Shown: positions 1 through 7,790 of the stretch, one piece after another
Layout of the letters: each line of letters starts with the position of its first letter
How positions within the stretch are numbered: position 1 is the stretch's first letter
Origin: Rhodanobacter fulvus Jip2
GTDB lineage: Bacteria > Pseudomonadota > Gammaproteobacteria > Xanthomonadales > Rhodanobacteraceae
Direction of reading: 5' to 3'
Assembly: GCF_000264315.1 (NCBI RefSeq)
Contig: NZ_AJXU01000017.1
Coordinates: 1-48,194 of the forward strand
DNA: 48,194 nucleotides
Notes under the pieces: model-generated
Told to the model about the DNA's origin: nothing
Seen by the model: only the letters and a program-made list of their open reading frames with translations
The model's database searches: none
Position numbers and translations under genes: made by a program

Positions 1-2001
1 GGGGGGCTTCTGCTGGGGCGAAGAGCGCCCCCTCACCCCAACCCTCTCCCCCATCGCGGGCGATGGGGGAGAGGGAGCATGGACGTCCAGCTTCCACCCC
101 AGCTCCCCCACCACCAGCAACAACTGCCGATGCAGCTCGCGCCATTCGCGCATGCGCATGAAGCTGAGGAAATGCCGTGAGCACCAGTCGCGCAGTTTCG
201 ACTGGGTCAGTTCCTCGTGGGCGTCGTGATACGCCTTCCACAAATTCAGCACGCCCACGAAATCGGACTTGGGATCGGCGAACACGGCATGCGCGGTATC
301 GGCCTGCTGGCGTGCGTCGGAAGGTCGCTCGCGCGGGTCCTGGATGCTGAGGAAGGAGACGATGGTCAGCAGTTCGCGCAGGCTGTGCAGCTTCTCGCCT
401 TCCACCAGCATGCGCGCCAGTTGCACGTCGATCGGCAGCCGCGCCAGGGTGTGGCCGATCGCGGTGAGCTTGCGCGCGTCGTCGATCGCCGCGATCTCGG
501 CCAGGCGGCGATAGCCGTCCGCCACCACGCGCGGATCGGGCGCGTCCAGGAACGGGAACTGCTCCACGTCGCCCAGCTTCAACGCCAGCATGCGCAGGAT
601 CACGTTGGCCAGCGACGAGCGCAGCAGTTCCGGGTCGGTGAATGCGGCGCGGCCGGCGAAATCCACCTCGTCGTAGAGGCGATAGCAGATGCCCGGCCCC
701 ACGCGGCCGCAGCGGCCCTTGCGCTGGTCGGCGGCGGCCTGCGACACCGGCTCCACATGCAGCCGTTCGAGCTGGCTGCGCTGGCTGTAGCGCTTCACCC
801 GCGCCGTGCCGGTGTCGATCACGTAGCGGATGCGCGGCACGGTGAGCGAGGTCTCGGCCACGTTGGTGGCCAGCACCACGCGGCGCTTGATGCCGGGCTT
901 GAACACCCGATCCTGGTCGCCCGCGGATAGCCGCGCGTACAGCGGCATGATCTCGGTCTCGCGGTATTGCCGGCGCGACAGCAGCTGGTGCGCGTCGCGG
1001 ATCTCGCGCTCGCCGGGCAGGAAAATCAGCACGTCGCCGCGCGGGTCGTCGTGGCTGATTTCGTCGAGCACCGCGGCGATGTGCTCGGCGCTGCCTTGCT
1101 GCATGGAGGCTTTCTGTGGGAGCGGCTTCAGCCGCGATCCGGATTCCCTCGCGCCGTCCATCGCGACTGAAGTCGCTCCCACAGGTGGGCGGGCGCCATC
1201 CACCGGGCGCCAGCGCAGTTCCACCGGATACGCACGCCCTTCCACCGCCACCACCGGCGCGCCGCCAAAGTGTTCGGCAAAGCGCGCGGTATCGATGGTG
1301 GCCGAGGTGACGATGATCTTCAGCTGTGGCCGCTTCGCCGCCAACTGCTTCAGGTAGCCCAGCAGGAAATCGATGTTGAGGCTGCGCTCATGGGCTTCGT
1401 CGATGATCAGCGTGTCGTACGCGCTCAGCCACGGGTCGCCCTGGGTTTCGGCCAGCAGGATGCCGTCGGTCATGAACTTGATCAGGCTGCGCTCGGACAC
1501 CTGGTCGTTGAAGCGCACCTGGAAACCCACGATGTCGCCCACCGGCGTGCCCAGTTCCTCGGCCACGCGGCGCGCCACCGAACGGGCGGCCAGCCGGCGT
1601 GGCTGGGTGCAGCCAATCATGCCCGCCTCGCCGCGGCCGGCGGCCAGGCACAGCTTGGGCAGCTGGGTGGTCTTGCCCGAACCGGTTTCGCCGGCGATCA
1701 CCACCACCTGGTGCTCACGGATCAGCTTGACGATGTCGTCGGCGCGGGCGCTGATCGGCAGCGAGTCGTCCAGCCGGATCGCCGGCTTGGCGGCGACGCG
1801 CGTGCGGCGTTTTGCCGCCGACCGCTCGATATCCGCGCGCAATGCCGCCAGTTTGTTCTCATCGGGCCGGCGCGACAGCGTGCGCCAGCGACCCAGCAGG
1901 CGACCGAAGTCGCGGCTGGCCACCGTGTCCAACTGCCCGCGCAGCTTGCGCAGGCCGGGATCGGCGGCGGATTCGGGAGTGGGCGGGTCGGAGGCATTCA
2001 T
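1..2001 (-). CDS. hrpA: ATP-dependent RNA helicase HrpA, N-terminal part (runs off the window)
   Basis: DEAH-box RNA helicase of the HrpA family, a cytoplasmic ATPase that acts on RNA and ribosomes. The 3' half lies outside the window; about 667 codons are visible and E. coli HrpA is about 1300 residues. Seen: Walker [10 protein letters not shown] near residue 104, DEAH near 201, the SAT motif (IIVTSATID), FLPGEREI in RecA2, and motif [14 protein letters not shown]. An ATG at 2013 (MRGSMNAS) is in frame; I prefer the ATG at 2001, but neither has a good ribosome binding site. Odd: the linker between RecA1 and RecA2 (about residues 273-296) is translated from a REP doublet, and the last visible codons are translated from a second palindrome at 42-75. 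No stop interrupts either. Divergent from dps. Confidence 0.93.
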   Translation of the reverse strand, partial: MNASDPPTPESAADPGLRKLRGQLDTVASRDFGRLLGRWRTLSRRPDENKLAALRADIERSAAKRRTRVAAKPAIRLDDSLPISARADDIVKLIREHQVVVIAGETGSGKTTQLPKLCLAAGRGEAGMIGCTQPRRLAARSVARRVAEELGTPVGDIVGFQVRFNDQVSERSLIKFMTDGILLAETQGDPWLSAYDTLIIDEAHERSLNIDFLLGYLKQLAAKRPQLKIIVTSATIDTARFAEHFGGAPVVAVEGRAYPVELRWRPVDGARPPVGATSVAMDGARESGSRLKPLPQKASMQQGSAEHIAAVLDEISHDDPRGDVLIFLPGEREIRDAHQLLSRRQYRETEIMPLYARLSAGDQDRVFKPGIKRRVVLATNVAETSLTVPRIRYVIDTGTARVKRYSQRSQLERLHVEPVSQAAADQRKGRCGRVGPGICYRLYDEVDFAGRAAFTDPELLRSSLANVILRMLALKLGDVEQFPFLDAPDPRVVADGYRRLAEIAAIDDARKLTAIGHTLARLPIDVQLARMLVEGEKLHSLRELLTIVSFLSIQDPRERPSDARQQADTAHAVFADPKSDFVGVLNLWKAYHDAHEELTQSKLRDWCSRHFLSFMRMREWRELHRQLLLVVGELGWKLDVHAPSPPSPAMGERVGVRGRSSPQQKPP
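42..75. repeat. Perfect 16-bp inverted repeat inside hrpA
   Basis: Arms at 42-57 and 60-75 (CCCTCTCCCCCATCGC and its exact complement) are separated by two bases and preceded by CCCTCACCCCAA. This is a commonly dispersed intergenic repeat of GC-rich proteobacteria, recognised from memory. Here it lies in the hrpA frame and is read as [17 protein letters not shown], just after the conserved ELGW segment. Confidence 0.85.
1115..1183. repeat. REP doublet (REPIN-like), in frame within hrpA
   Basis: Two inverted 24-bp units lie at 1115-1138 and 1160-1183, each with the head TGTGGGAGCG. Each unit contains its own hairpin: GCGGCT-TC-AGCCGC in the first and GCGACT-GA-AGTCGC in the second. The units differ from perfect mutual complementarity at two positions, and these are compensatory within each hairpin. 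The element is 69 bp, exactly 23 codons, so the hrpA frame is kept. Such REPs are mobilised in trans by RAYT transposases; none is encoded in this window. Confidence 0.85.
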
Positions 2002-2035
2002 CGAACCGCGCATGATAACTGCTGGCGACGGCCTG

Positions 2036-2072
2036 ATAGTCGAAAGCTATCGGCGGCATACAAAGGTTTCAT
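2036..2072 (+). promoter_or_regulatory. OxyR-type operator upstream of dps
   Basis: ATAGTCGAAAGCTAT (2036-2050) fits the OxyR element ATAGntnnnanCTAT with one mismatch. After exactly seven bases a degenerate second element, ATACAAAGGTTTCAT (2058-2072), completes the tetrameric site. It abuts the predicted -35 at 2073, the usual position for OxyR activation. OxyR control of dps is established in enterics; here it is inferred. Confidence 0.65.
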
Positions 2073-2101
2073 TTCACCAACGGCGATCGCCCCGCTACTG
2101 T
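2073..2101 (+). promoter_or_regulatory. Predicted sigma70 promoter of dps
   Basis: TTCACC (2073-2078), a 17-bp spacer, then TACTGT (2096-2101), 36 bp before the ATG. The weak -35 fits an activator-dependent promoter with the OxyR-like site directly upstream. Confidence 0.5.
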
Positions 2102-2137
2102 GGGTCCATCGCATCGATCACCAAGAAGGAGCGACAC

Positions 2138-2605
2138 ATGGCCATTTCCATCGGCATTGCCAAAAAGGATCGCGAAGCGGTCGCCAAGAACCTGTCCAAG
2201 CTGTTGGCCGACACGTATTCGCTCTACCTGAAGACCCACAGCTTCCACTGGAACGTCACCGGCCCGCAGTTCAACAGCCTGCACGCGATGTTCGAGACGC
2301 AGTACAACGAATTGTGGCTGGCCGCCGACGAGGTGGCCGAGCGCATCCGCACGCTGGACGTGTTCGCGCCGGGCTCCTACAGCCAGTTCGGCAAGCTCAC
2401 CTCGATCAAGGAAGAGGCCGGCGTGCCGGAATGGAAGGACATGGTCGGCCAGTTGGTCGAGGGTCACGAGGTCGCCGCTGCCACCGCCCGCGAGACCATC
2501 AAGGTCGCCGACAAGGCGGGCGACGAGGGCACCGCCGACATGGTCACCGGCCGCCTGAAGGAGCACGAGAAAACCGCCTGGATGCTGCGCTCGCTGCTGC
2601 GTTGA
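2138..2605 (+). CDS. dps: Dps family DNA-binding ferritin-like protein
   Basis: Starvation/oxidative-stress ferritin of 155 residues, the usual Dps length. Dps dodecamers oxidise Fe(II) with peroxide, store the iron and can coat DNA. The ferroxidase signature is visible: [11 protein letters not shown] near residues 34-44 and [11 protein letters not shown] near 65-75. The N-terminus is lysine-rich ([13 protein letters not shown]), as in DNA-binding members. AAGGAG seven bases before the ATG fixes the start. It is monocistronic: an OxyR-like operator lies upstream and a bidirectional terminator follows. Family assignment is firm; the regulation is inferred. Confidence 0.95.
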   Translation: MAISIGIAKKDREAVAKNLSKLLADTYSLYLKTHSFHWNVTGPQFNSLHAMFETQYNELWLAADEVAERIRTLDVFAPGSYSQFGKLTSIKEEAGVPEWKDMVGQLVEGHEVAAATARETIKVADKAGDEGTADMVTGRLKEHEKTAWMLRSLLR

Positions 2606-2623
2606 GCGTTACGCGCTTCCACA

Positions 2624-2658
2624 ACAAAAACCCGGCGTCATGCCGGGTTTTTGTTTTT
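2624..2658. terminator. Bidirectional intrinsic terminator between dps and the LtaS-like gene
   Basis: AAAAACCCGGC-gtcat-GCCGGGTTTTT hairpin (2626-2652) with A/T tracts on both sides. It serves dps from the left and the minus-strand gene, whose stop begins at 2659, from the right. Confidence 0.9.
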
Positions 2659-4650
2659 CTAAAGCTGCCGCGTCACGCAGCAATCGGGCGTGTTCACCTT
2701 GATCGGCACCACCGCCGGCTTGGCCGCGCTGCCGGCGGTGGCCGGCGCCGCATGCTGCTCGCTGGCAGGCGGCAACACATAGCGCTGGTTGAAGTAGGCC
2801 CAGCTTGGCCACAACGCGTGCGCCAGCGCCAGTTTGTCCAGCGTCGGGTCGAGCGGCACCGGGGTGAGCGTTTCGGTGCCCACGTCGTAGTGGAATTGCT
2901 TCGCGCTCTGGTGCGGCTGCAGCACCACCAACTGGTCGTATTTCAGGTAACCGTAGTTGTCGCCGTACTGCATGATCGCCCGGTCCGGATAACGCCGGGT
3001 GAGGTCGGCGCCCAGCATCGGGTGCACGCTGCTGATGCCGATCAGCGACAGCAGCGTGGGCGCCAGGTCGATCTGGCTGACGATGTGCTCGTCGCGCTGC
3101 ACCGGCACGCCCGCCCCCAGGATCAGCGCGGGGATATGGAAATGCCGTACCGGCACCAGGCTGGCGCCGAACACGCGGGCGTCGTGGTCGGCCACGATCA
3201 GAAACACGGTGTGGTTCCAGTACGGCGATTTCTTCGCCCGCTCGAAGAACTGCCCGATCGCCCAGTCCGCATAACGCACGGTGTTCTGCACGCTGGCCGC
3301 GGGTTCCGTGGCCTTGATGCGGCCGGCCGGATATTCCCACGGCGTGTGGTTGGACACGCTGAACGCCAGCGTGAAGTTGGGCTTGTCGCCGTCCTGCATC
3401 AACCGGTGATGCAGCTCGTTGAACATGTCCTCGTCGGACGCGCCCCACGACCCCGTGAAACCGGGCTTTACCTGGAACTTCGGCTGGTCGATCACCTCGT
3501 CGAAACCGTTGCCCAGGAAGAACGATTTCATGTTGTCGAAGTGCGCCTCGCCGCCGTAGATGAAGCGCGAGTGGTAGCCGAATTCACCCAGCAAGCCGGC
3601 GATGGTGAAGAAGCCATGCTGACTGCGCGGCAGCTTCAGCACCGCCTCGGCCGGCGTCGGCAGGAAGCCGGTATTGACCGCCTCCAGCCCGCGCACCGAG
3701 CGGGTGCCGGTGGCGTAGGTGCGCGCCAGCAGCCAGCCCTGTTTCGACAGCGCATCGAACTGCGGCGACAGCTGCTGCCCGCCCAGCGTGCCGATGAACT
3801 GCGCGCCCAGGCTCTCCTCCATGATGATCACCAGGTTCAGCGGCTTGGCCGGCTTCGCGCTGGCCTGCTGGCGGTGCATGCTGGGGTATTTCGGATCGAG
3901 CATCGGGCCGGTGAAACCCGCCGCCTCGCGCACGATGTGCTGCATCTCGGGCTCGGGCATCTTGCCGTAGACGGTCGCGGCGGAGCGCTCGTTGCTCATG
4001 CCGCGGATGGCGTTGGCCACGTTGTAGAGCGAATTCAGCGGCAGCGTGTTGACCATGCTGTCGTCGCTGAAGGCCACCATCGACGCGTTGAGCGGGCGAT
4101 GCTCCAGCGTGCCGCGTCCCACCAGCAACAGCACGGCGAACGCCACCGCCGTCACCACCGGCCGCCATGCCAGTTTCATGCGCGCATCGACCAACGACGT
4201 GCGCAGCCAGCGGAAGCCCCACCAGCCCAGCAGGCCCAGCGCGATCACGCCGAAAAACAGCACGCCCTTGTAGCCGTGCCACAACATCGCCGACACCTCG
4301 CGCGGACTGGTGAGGTACTCGATGTAGAGCCGGTTCGGACGGGTGTCGTATTCCAGGATGAACTGCGGCGTGGACACTTCCAGCAGCACGAACAGCAGCC
4401 ACCACACGCGGTACCACCACGCGGTGATGCGCGTGGGCCAGGCCAGATGACCCAGCCATGGCGACAGCAGGATGGGAAACGCGCAGATCATCGCCAGGAA
4501 ACTCAGGTCGATGCGCCAGCCACCGAACAGGATCGGCCACAGCCCACCCGCCGGCTGCACCCGCGACCAAAGCCACACCGACAGACCCAGCCGACTGAGC
4601 GTCAGCAGAACCATGGTGGCCGCAAAAAAGCGCCAGGAAAGCCGTCGCAT
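2659..4650 (-). CDS. LTA synthase-family (LtaS-like) membrane sulfatase-fold phosphotransferase
   Basis: 663 residues. About five hydrophobic helices (residues 5-180) precede a periplasmic alkaline-phosphatase/sulfatase domain from about 270. Catalytic features seen: MEES (277-280, metal-binding Glu), TGTRS (314-318, with Thr316 the likely nucleophile), SNHTPW (433-438) and ADHD (487-490). Relatives are LtaS of Firmicutes and OpgB of proteobacteria, which transfer phosphoglycerol from phosphatidylglycerol. In a Gram-negative the acceptor is more likely a periplasmic glucan or an outer-membrane glycan, which I cannot determine. It starts opposite the YrbL-like gene, 105 bp away. The C-terminal 40 residues are Ala/Pro-rich. 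Confidence 0.85.
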   Translation of the reverse strand: MRRLSWRFFAATMVLLTLSRLGLSVWLWSRVQPAGGLWPILFGGWRIDLSFLAMICAFPILLSPWLGHLAWPTRITAWWYRVWWLLFVLLEVSTPQFILEYDTRPNRLYIEYLTSPREVSAMLWHGYKGVLFFGVIALGLLGWWGFRWLRTSLVDARMKLAWRPVVTAVAFAVLLLVGRGTLEHRPLNASMVAFSDDSMVNTLPLNSLYNVANAIRGMSNERSAATVYGKMPEPEMQHIVREAAGFTGPMLDPKYPSMHRQQASAKPAKPLNLVIIMEESLGAQFIGTLGGQQLSPQFDALSKQGWLLARTYATGTRSVRGLEAVNTGFLPTPAEAVLKLPRSQHGFFTIAGLLGEFGYHSRFIYGGEAHFDNMKSFFLGNGFDEVIDQPKFQVKPGFTGSWGASDEDMFNELHHRLMQDGDKPNFTLAFSVSNHTPWEYPAGRIKATEPAASVQNTVRYADWAIGQFFERAKKSPYWNHTVFLIVADHDARVFGASLVPVRHFHIPALILGAGVPVQRDEHIVSQIDLAPTLLSLIGISSVHPMLGADLTRRYPDRAIMQYGDNYGYLKYDQLVVLQPHQSAKQFHYDVGTETLTPVPLDPTLDKLALAHALWPSWAYFNQRYVLPPASEQHAAPATAGSAAKPAVVPIKVNTPDCCVTRQL

Positions 4651-4755
4651 ACGAAGTCTCCGGTGAAGCCGTGCAGTTTAGCGCAGCGCCATGAGTGCGC
4701 CGCGGGATGCGATCGTTGCGGCGCTGCCGCACAATGACCGTCCAGTCGAACAGGG

Positions 4756-5364
4756 ATGCCGCGCATGCTTCAACTCAGCCAGGCCACGCCGATCGCCACC
4801 GGCAAGCACCGGCAGGTGTACCAGCACCCGGAACAGCCGGGGCAGCTGGTGAAGGTGATCCGCACCGACCTGATCGAAAACGCCGCGGCGACAGCACGAT
4901 GGCCGCGCACCGGCCCGTATCGCGGCTACGTGCGCGAGTTCAAGGAATACCTGGCCTCGCGCCACGCCGACCCGGGCCCGACCCCGCTGGCGGCGGTCAT
5001 CGGCCTGGCCGACACCGACCTGGGCGTGGGCCTGGTGGTGGAAAAGATCCTCGGTGCCGATGGCGCGCTGGCGCCCACGCTGGCGACCTGGCTGGGCCGC
5101 GACGGCTTCACCGCCGCAATGCGCCAGGCGCTGGACGACCTGCTCGCCGCGCTGCTGCGGCACAACGTGATCGCCACCGACCTGCACGCCTTCAACATGG
5201 TTTACGGCAGCAACGACGGCACCGCGCCGCGGCTGATGATGATCGACGGCTTCGGCGAGAAAAACATCATCCCGCACCGCTCCATGAGCCGTCGCCACAA
5301 CGCCACCGTCAATCGCCGGAAATTCGAGCGGCTGGTGCGCCGTTGCCAGGCCGGCGTGACCTGA
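4756..5364 (+). CDS. YrbL family protein (PhoP-network type, kinase-like fold)
   Basis: 202 residues, near the length of E. coli YrbL. Family features seen: an N-terminal GKHRQVYQHP segment resembling a glycine-rich loop, LVKVIR (candidate ATP-site lysine), DLHAFNMVYG (catalytic-loop-like) and MMIDGFGEKN (DFG-like). YrbL is named for its control by PhoP in enterics; its biochemical role is unknown. An ATG at 4765 (MLQL) is an alternative start. It sits between the LtaS-like and ArnT-like genes, and I found no complete PhoP box. Family call good, function open. Confidence 0.8.
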   Translation: MPRMLQLSQATPIATGKHRQVYQHPEQPGQLVKVIRTDLIENAAATARWPRTGPYRGYVREFKEYLASRHADPGPTPLAAVIGLADTDLGVGLVVEKILGADGALAPTLATWLGRDGFTAAMRQALDDLLAALLRHNVIATDLHAFNMVYGSNDGTAPRLMMIDGFGEKNIIPHRSMSRRHNATVNRRKFERLVRRCQAGVT

Positions 5365-5396
5365 GCGCCACCGGCGTCGCGTGAGGCGCCACCGGC

Positions 5397-7085
5397 TCAT
5401 TGCGACGCCATCGAACAACCCGGCTTCACCGCCGCCGCGTCGAACAGCCACCAGGCATTGCGGTTGGCCACGCCCAGTCGCACCACCCGCGCCGGGTCCA
5501 CGCAGGGGCCCAAGGCGTCGCTGTTGACCAGGATCCAGCGCCGCTGCGGCGCTTGCGCCTGCCACGCCAGCGCATCGTGCATCTGCTGCGCCGCGGGCCG
5601 CGAGAAGCCGAACTCCACCGGTGGCCGCCGTGCCTGCAGCAGCAGCTCCTCGCGCCACTGCACCAGCGCCAGTTCACCGTCGGGGCCGATCCGCTCATCC
5701 GCACTGCGCATCAGCGCACGCACCGACTGGTTGTCATTGAGCAGCGGGTACGTGCTGACCGGCCAGCCCACCCACGCCGCACCCAGCCCCACCAGCAACG
5801 CCAGCACGCCACGGCGGGGACGGAACCACGCCGCCGCCAGTACAAACAGCACGCCCACGCCGATCGCGCACCACCACAACGCGGCGCCACCATCGGGCAG
5901 TTCGTACCCGGCGGCGATACGCTGCGCGGCGCGCGGATGAGCTGACAGCGCCCAGGTACCGGCGGCCAGGAAAACCACGCCCATCAACACGCCCAGCGCG
6001 AACGCCGCCCGCGAAAACCAGCGCCTGGCCAGCAGCCCGTCCACGAACGGAGCCATCGCCAGCACCACCATCGGCAACGCCGGCAACAGGTAGATCTCGC
6101 GTTTGCCGGAGGGAATGCTGAAAAACAGCAAGGCCAGCAACCACCACGCCAGCGGCAGCAATACGCGTGCCTCACGGCCGCGCAGCGCATCGCGCCATGC
6201 CGGCAACAGCAGCGGGATCAGCAGGCAAACCGGAAACCAGTCGCGCGCCATCACCAGCAGGAAGAACCAGGCCGGCTCCGCATGGGCCCATGAATTGGCG
6301 TAGCGCTGGGCGGTCTGGCGAAACAGCAGATCCTGCACGTAGGCGATGTATTCGGGCGTGTTGAAACCGTAGGCCGCCACCAGCATCGGCACCAGCCACA
6401 GCGCGATCGGCAGCAGGAACGCCAGCGCACCTGCGGCCCAGCGCCAGCCATCACCGCGGGTTTGCGTCACCCCCGGCCACTGCCGCAACCGCGCAAACAG
6501 ATACGGCAGCAGCATCAGCAGTACCAGCACGCCGACGCCCTTGGTGATCACGCCCAGCCCGGCCGCGAAGCAGCCCAGCCAGTACGCCCGCCAATCCGGG
6601 CCGCGCAGGCAATGCACCAGCAGGCCGGCATTGCCGATGGTCACCCAGAACAGCAGCAGCGGGTCGATCTGCGCGTGCTTGATCACATCGACAAACTGGA
6701 TCGCCGCCAGCAGCAGCACCGCCGCCAGCAAACCGATGCGCGCGTTCCACAGGCGCCGCCCGGTGCGGTAGACCACCAGCAGGCTGCCCAGCCCGGCCAG
6801 CAGCGAGGGCAGCAGGAAGGCGCCGCGCCAGCCGCCGGTAAGCCAGAAGGTGATCGCCTCGCACCACATCAACAGCGGCGGCTTGTCCGAATACAGCTCG
6901 ATCCCGCGATGCGGGAACAGCCACTGCCCGGAACTGAGCATCTGGTGCGCGACCAGCGCGAAGCGTGGCTCATCCGGCGGCCACGGGTCGCGCAGGCCGA
7001 TGCCCGCGGCCAGCACCACCAGCGCTGCCAGCATGAACCACCAGAACATGCGTCGGGCGCGCGTATCGTCGTCGATCGTTGTCAT
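5397..7085 (-). CDS. ArnT-like glycosyltransferase (GT39/GT83 family)
   Basis: Inner-membrane glycosyltransferase of 562 residues with about a dozen hydrophobic segments. It uses an undecaprenyl-phosphate sugar and modifies an acceptor on the periplasmic side. The first periplasmic loop has the family pattern: DPWPPDEPRFA (residues 33-43, with Asp33 and Asp38/Glu39) and SDKPPLLMW (66-74). ArnT proper adds aminoarabinose to lipid A. No other arn gene is present here, so the donor sugar is unknown. It converges on the YrbL-like gene with 32 bp between the stops. Family confident, substrate not. Confidence 0.85.
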   Translation of the reverse strand: MTTIDDDTRARRMFWWFMLAALVVLAAGIGLRDPWPPDEPRFALVAHQMLSSGQWLFPHRGIELYSDKPPLLMWCEAITFWLTGGWRGAFLLPSLLAGLGSLLVVYRTGRRLWNARIGLLAAVLLLAAIQFVDVIKHAQIDPLLLFWVTIGNAGLLVHCLRGPDWRAYWLGCFAAGLGVITKGVGVLVLLMLLPYLFARLRQWPGVTQTRGDGWRWAAGALAFLLPIALWLVPMLVAAYGFNTPEYIAYVQDLLFRQTAQRYANSWAHAEPAWFFLLVMARDWFPVCLLIPLLLPAWRDALRGREARVLLPLAWWLLALLFFSIPSGKREIYLLPALPMVVLAMAPFVDGLLARRWFSRAAFALGVLMGVVFLAAGTWALSAHPRAAQRIAAGYELPDGGAALWWCAIGVGVLFVLAAAWFRPRRGVLALLVGLGAAWVGWPVSTYPLLNDNQSVRALMRSADERIGPDGELALVQWREELLLQARRPPVEFGFSRPAAQQMHDALAWQAQAPQRRWILVNSDALGPCVDPARVVRLGVANRNAWWLFDAAAVKPGCSMASQ

Positions 7086-7256
7086 TCTTCAGTCCGTTGT
7101 CTGCGCCGGGACTCTAGCAAAAAGCCGGCGCGTACCTGAGGCGGGAAAGGAGCAGTGTGCAGCGTCGACGTTAGGATCGGCTTAGGCCGGCGCGGCAGGC
7201 TTTCCAATCCCGCCCGCACGCGCAACCATAGGCATCCTCCCCCCGAGACATGCCCC

Positions 7257-7790
7257 ATGAGTGTTTCCGACGACGACTACGATGCGGACGACGCGTTCGA
7301 CGACATCGAGGATGCCTCCGTGGAAGCACTGGTGTGGCAGCTGCTGCAGCTGATCAACCCGGGCGACGAGGACACCGCGCTGCAGCAGTTCGACGATTAC
7401 CGCGAGACGGTGGCGCCGATGGCCGAGGACAGCTACGAACCGGTCCACATGATGGCCCACGTGATCGACTGGCGCTCCGGCTTTCACATCGACGCCGGCG
7501 ATTCGCGGGCACTGGTGCAGGTGATCGACGAGTTGTGCGCCCGCTGGAACCTGTCCATCGACTGGAACGGCGACCCCGCCGATGACGATTTCTTCGAGGA
7601 CATGGATGGCGCCTCGCTGCTGGGCACCGCCTACGACTGCCTGGCCGAATACGGCTACACGCTGTGGACGTGGGAAGCGGACAACGACAGCCACGCCGGC
7701 TGGATCACGCTGACCCGCGACGCGGAGCCGATGCGCGAACTGGCCACCGCGCTGGGCATCAACCTGCGCCTGGGCAGCGAAGTCAGCTGA
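7257..7790 (+). CDS. Acidic protein of unknown function
   Basis: 177 residues with no function I recognise. The N-terminus is extremely acidic (DDDYDADDAFDDIEDASVE) and is followed by a predicted alpha/beta domain containing LINPGDEDTAL and several conserved-looking Trp residues (WRSGFHID, WNLSIDW, WTWEAD). No signal peptide or membrane segment, so probably cytoplasmic. The frame stays open upstream to 7155, but those 34 codons read like non-coding sequence, so I use the ATG at 7257. Its last eight bases overlap the 3' end of the convergent diguanylate cyclase gene. Confidence 0.75.
   Translation: MSVSDDDYDADDAFDDIEDASVEALVWQLLQLINPGDEDTALQQFDDYRETVAPMAEDSYEPVHMMAHVIDWRSGFHIDAGDSRALVQVIDELCARWNLSIDWNGDPADDDFFEDMDGASLLGTAYDCLAEYGYTLWTWEADNDSHAGWITLTRDAEPMRELATALGINLRLGSEVS

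Noticed and set aside
1270..4737. 1155-codon plus-strand open frame across hrpA, dps and the LtaS-like gene
   Set aside because: It crosses three well-supported genes and a terminator and has shadow-frame composition.
4651..4755. PhoP box near the YrbL-like gene
   Set aside because: Only one AGTTTA half-site (4675-4680); the second half at the required spacing is missing.
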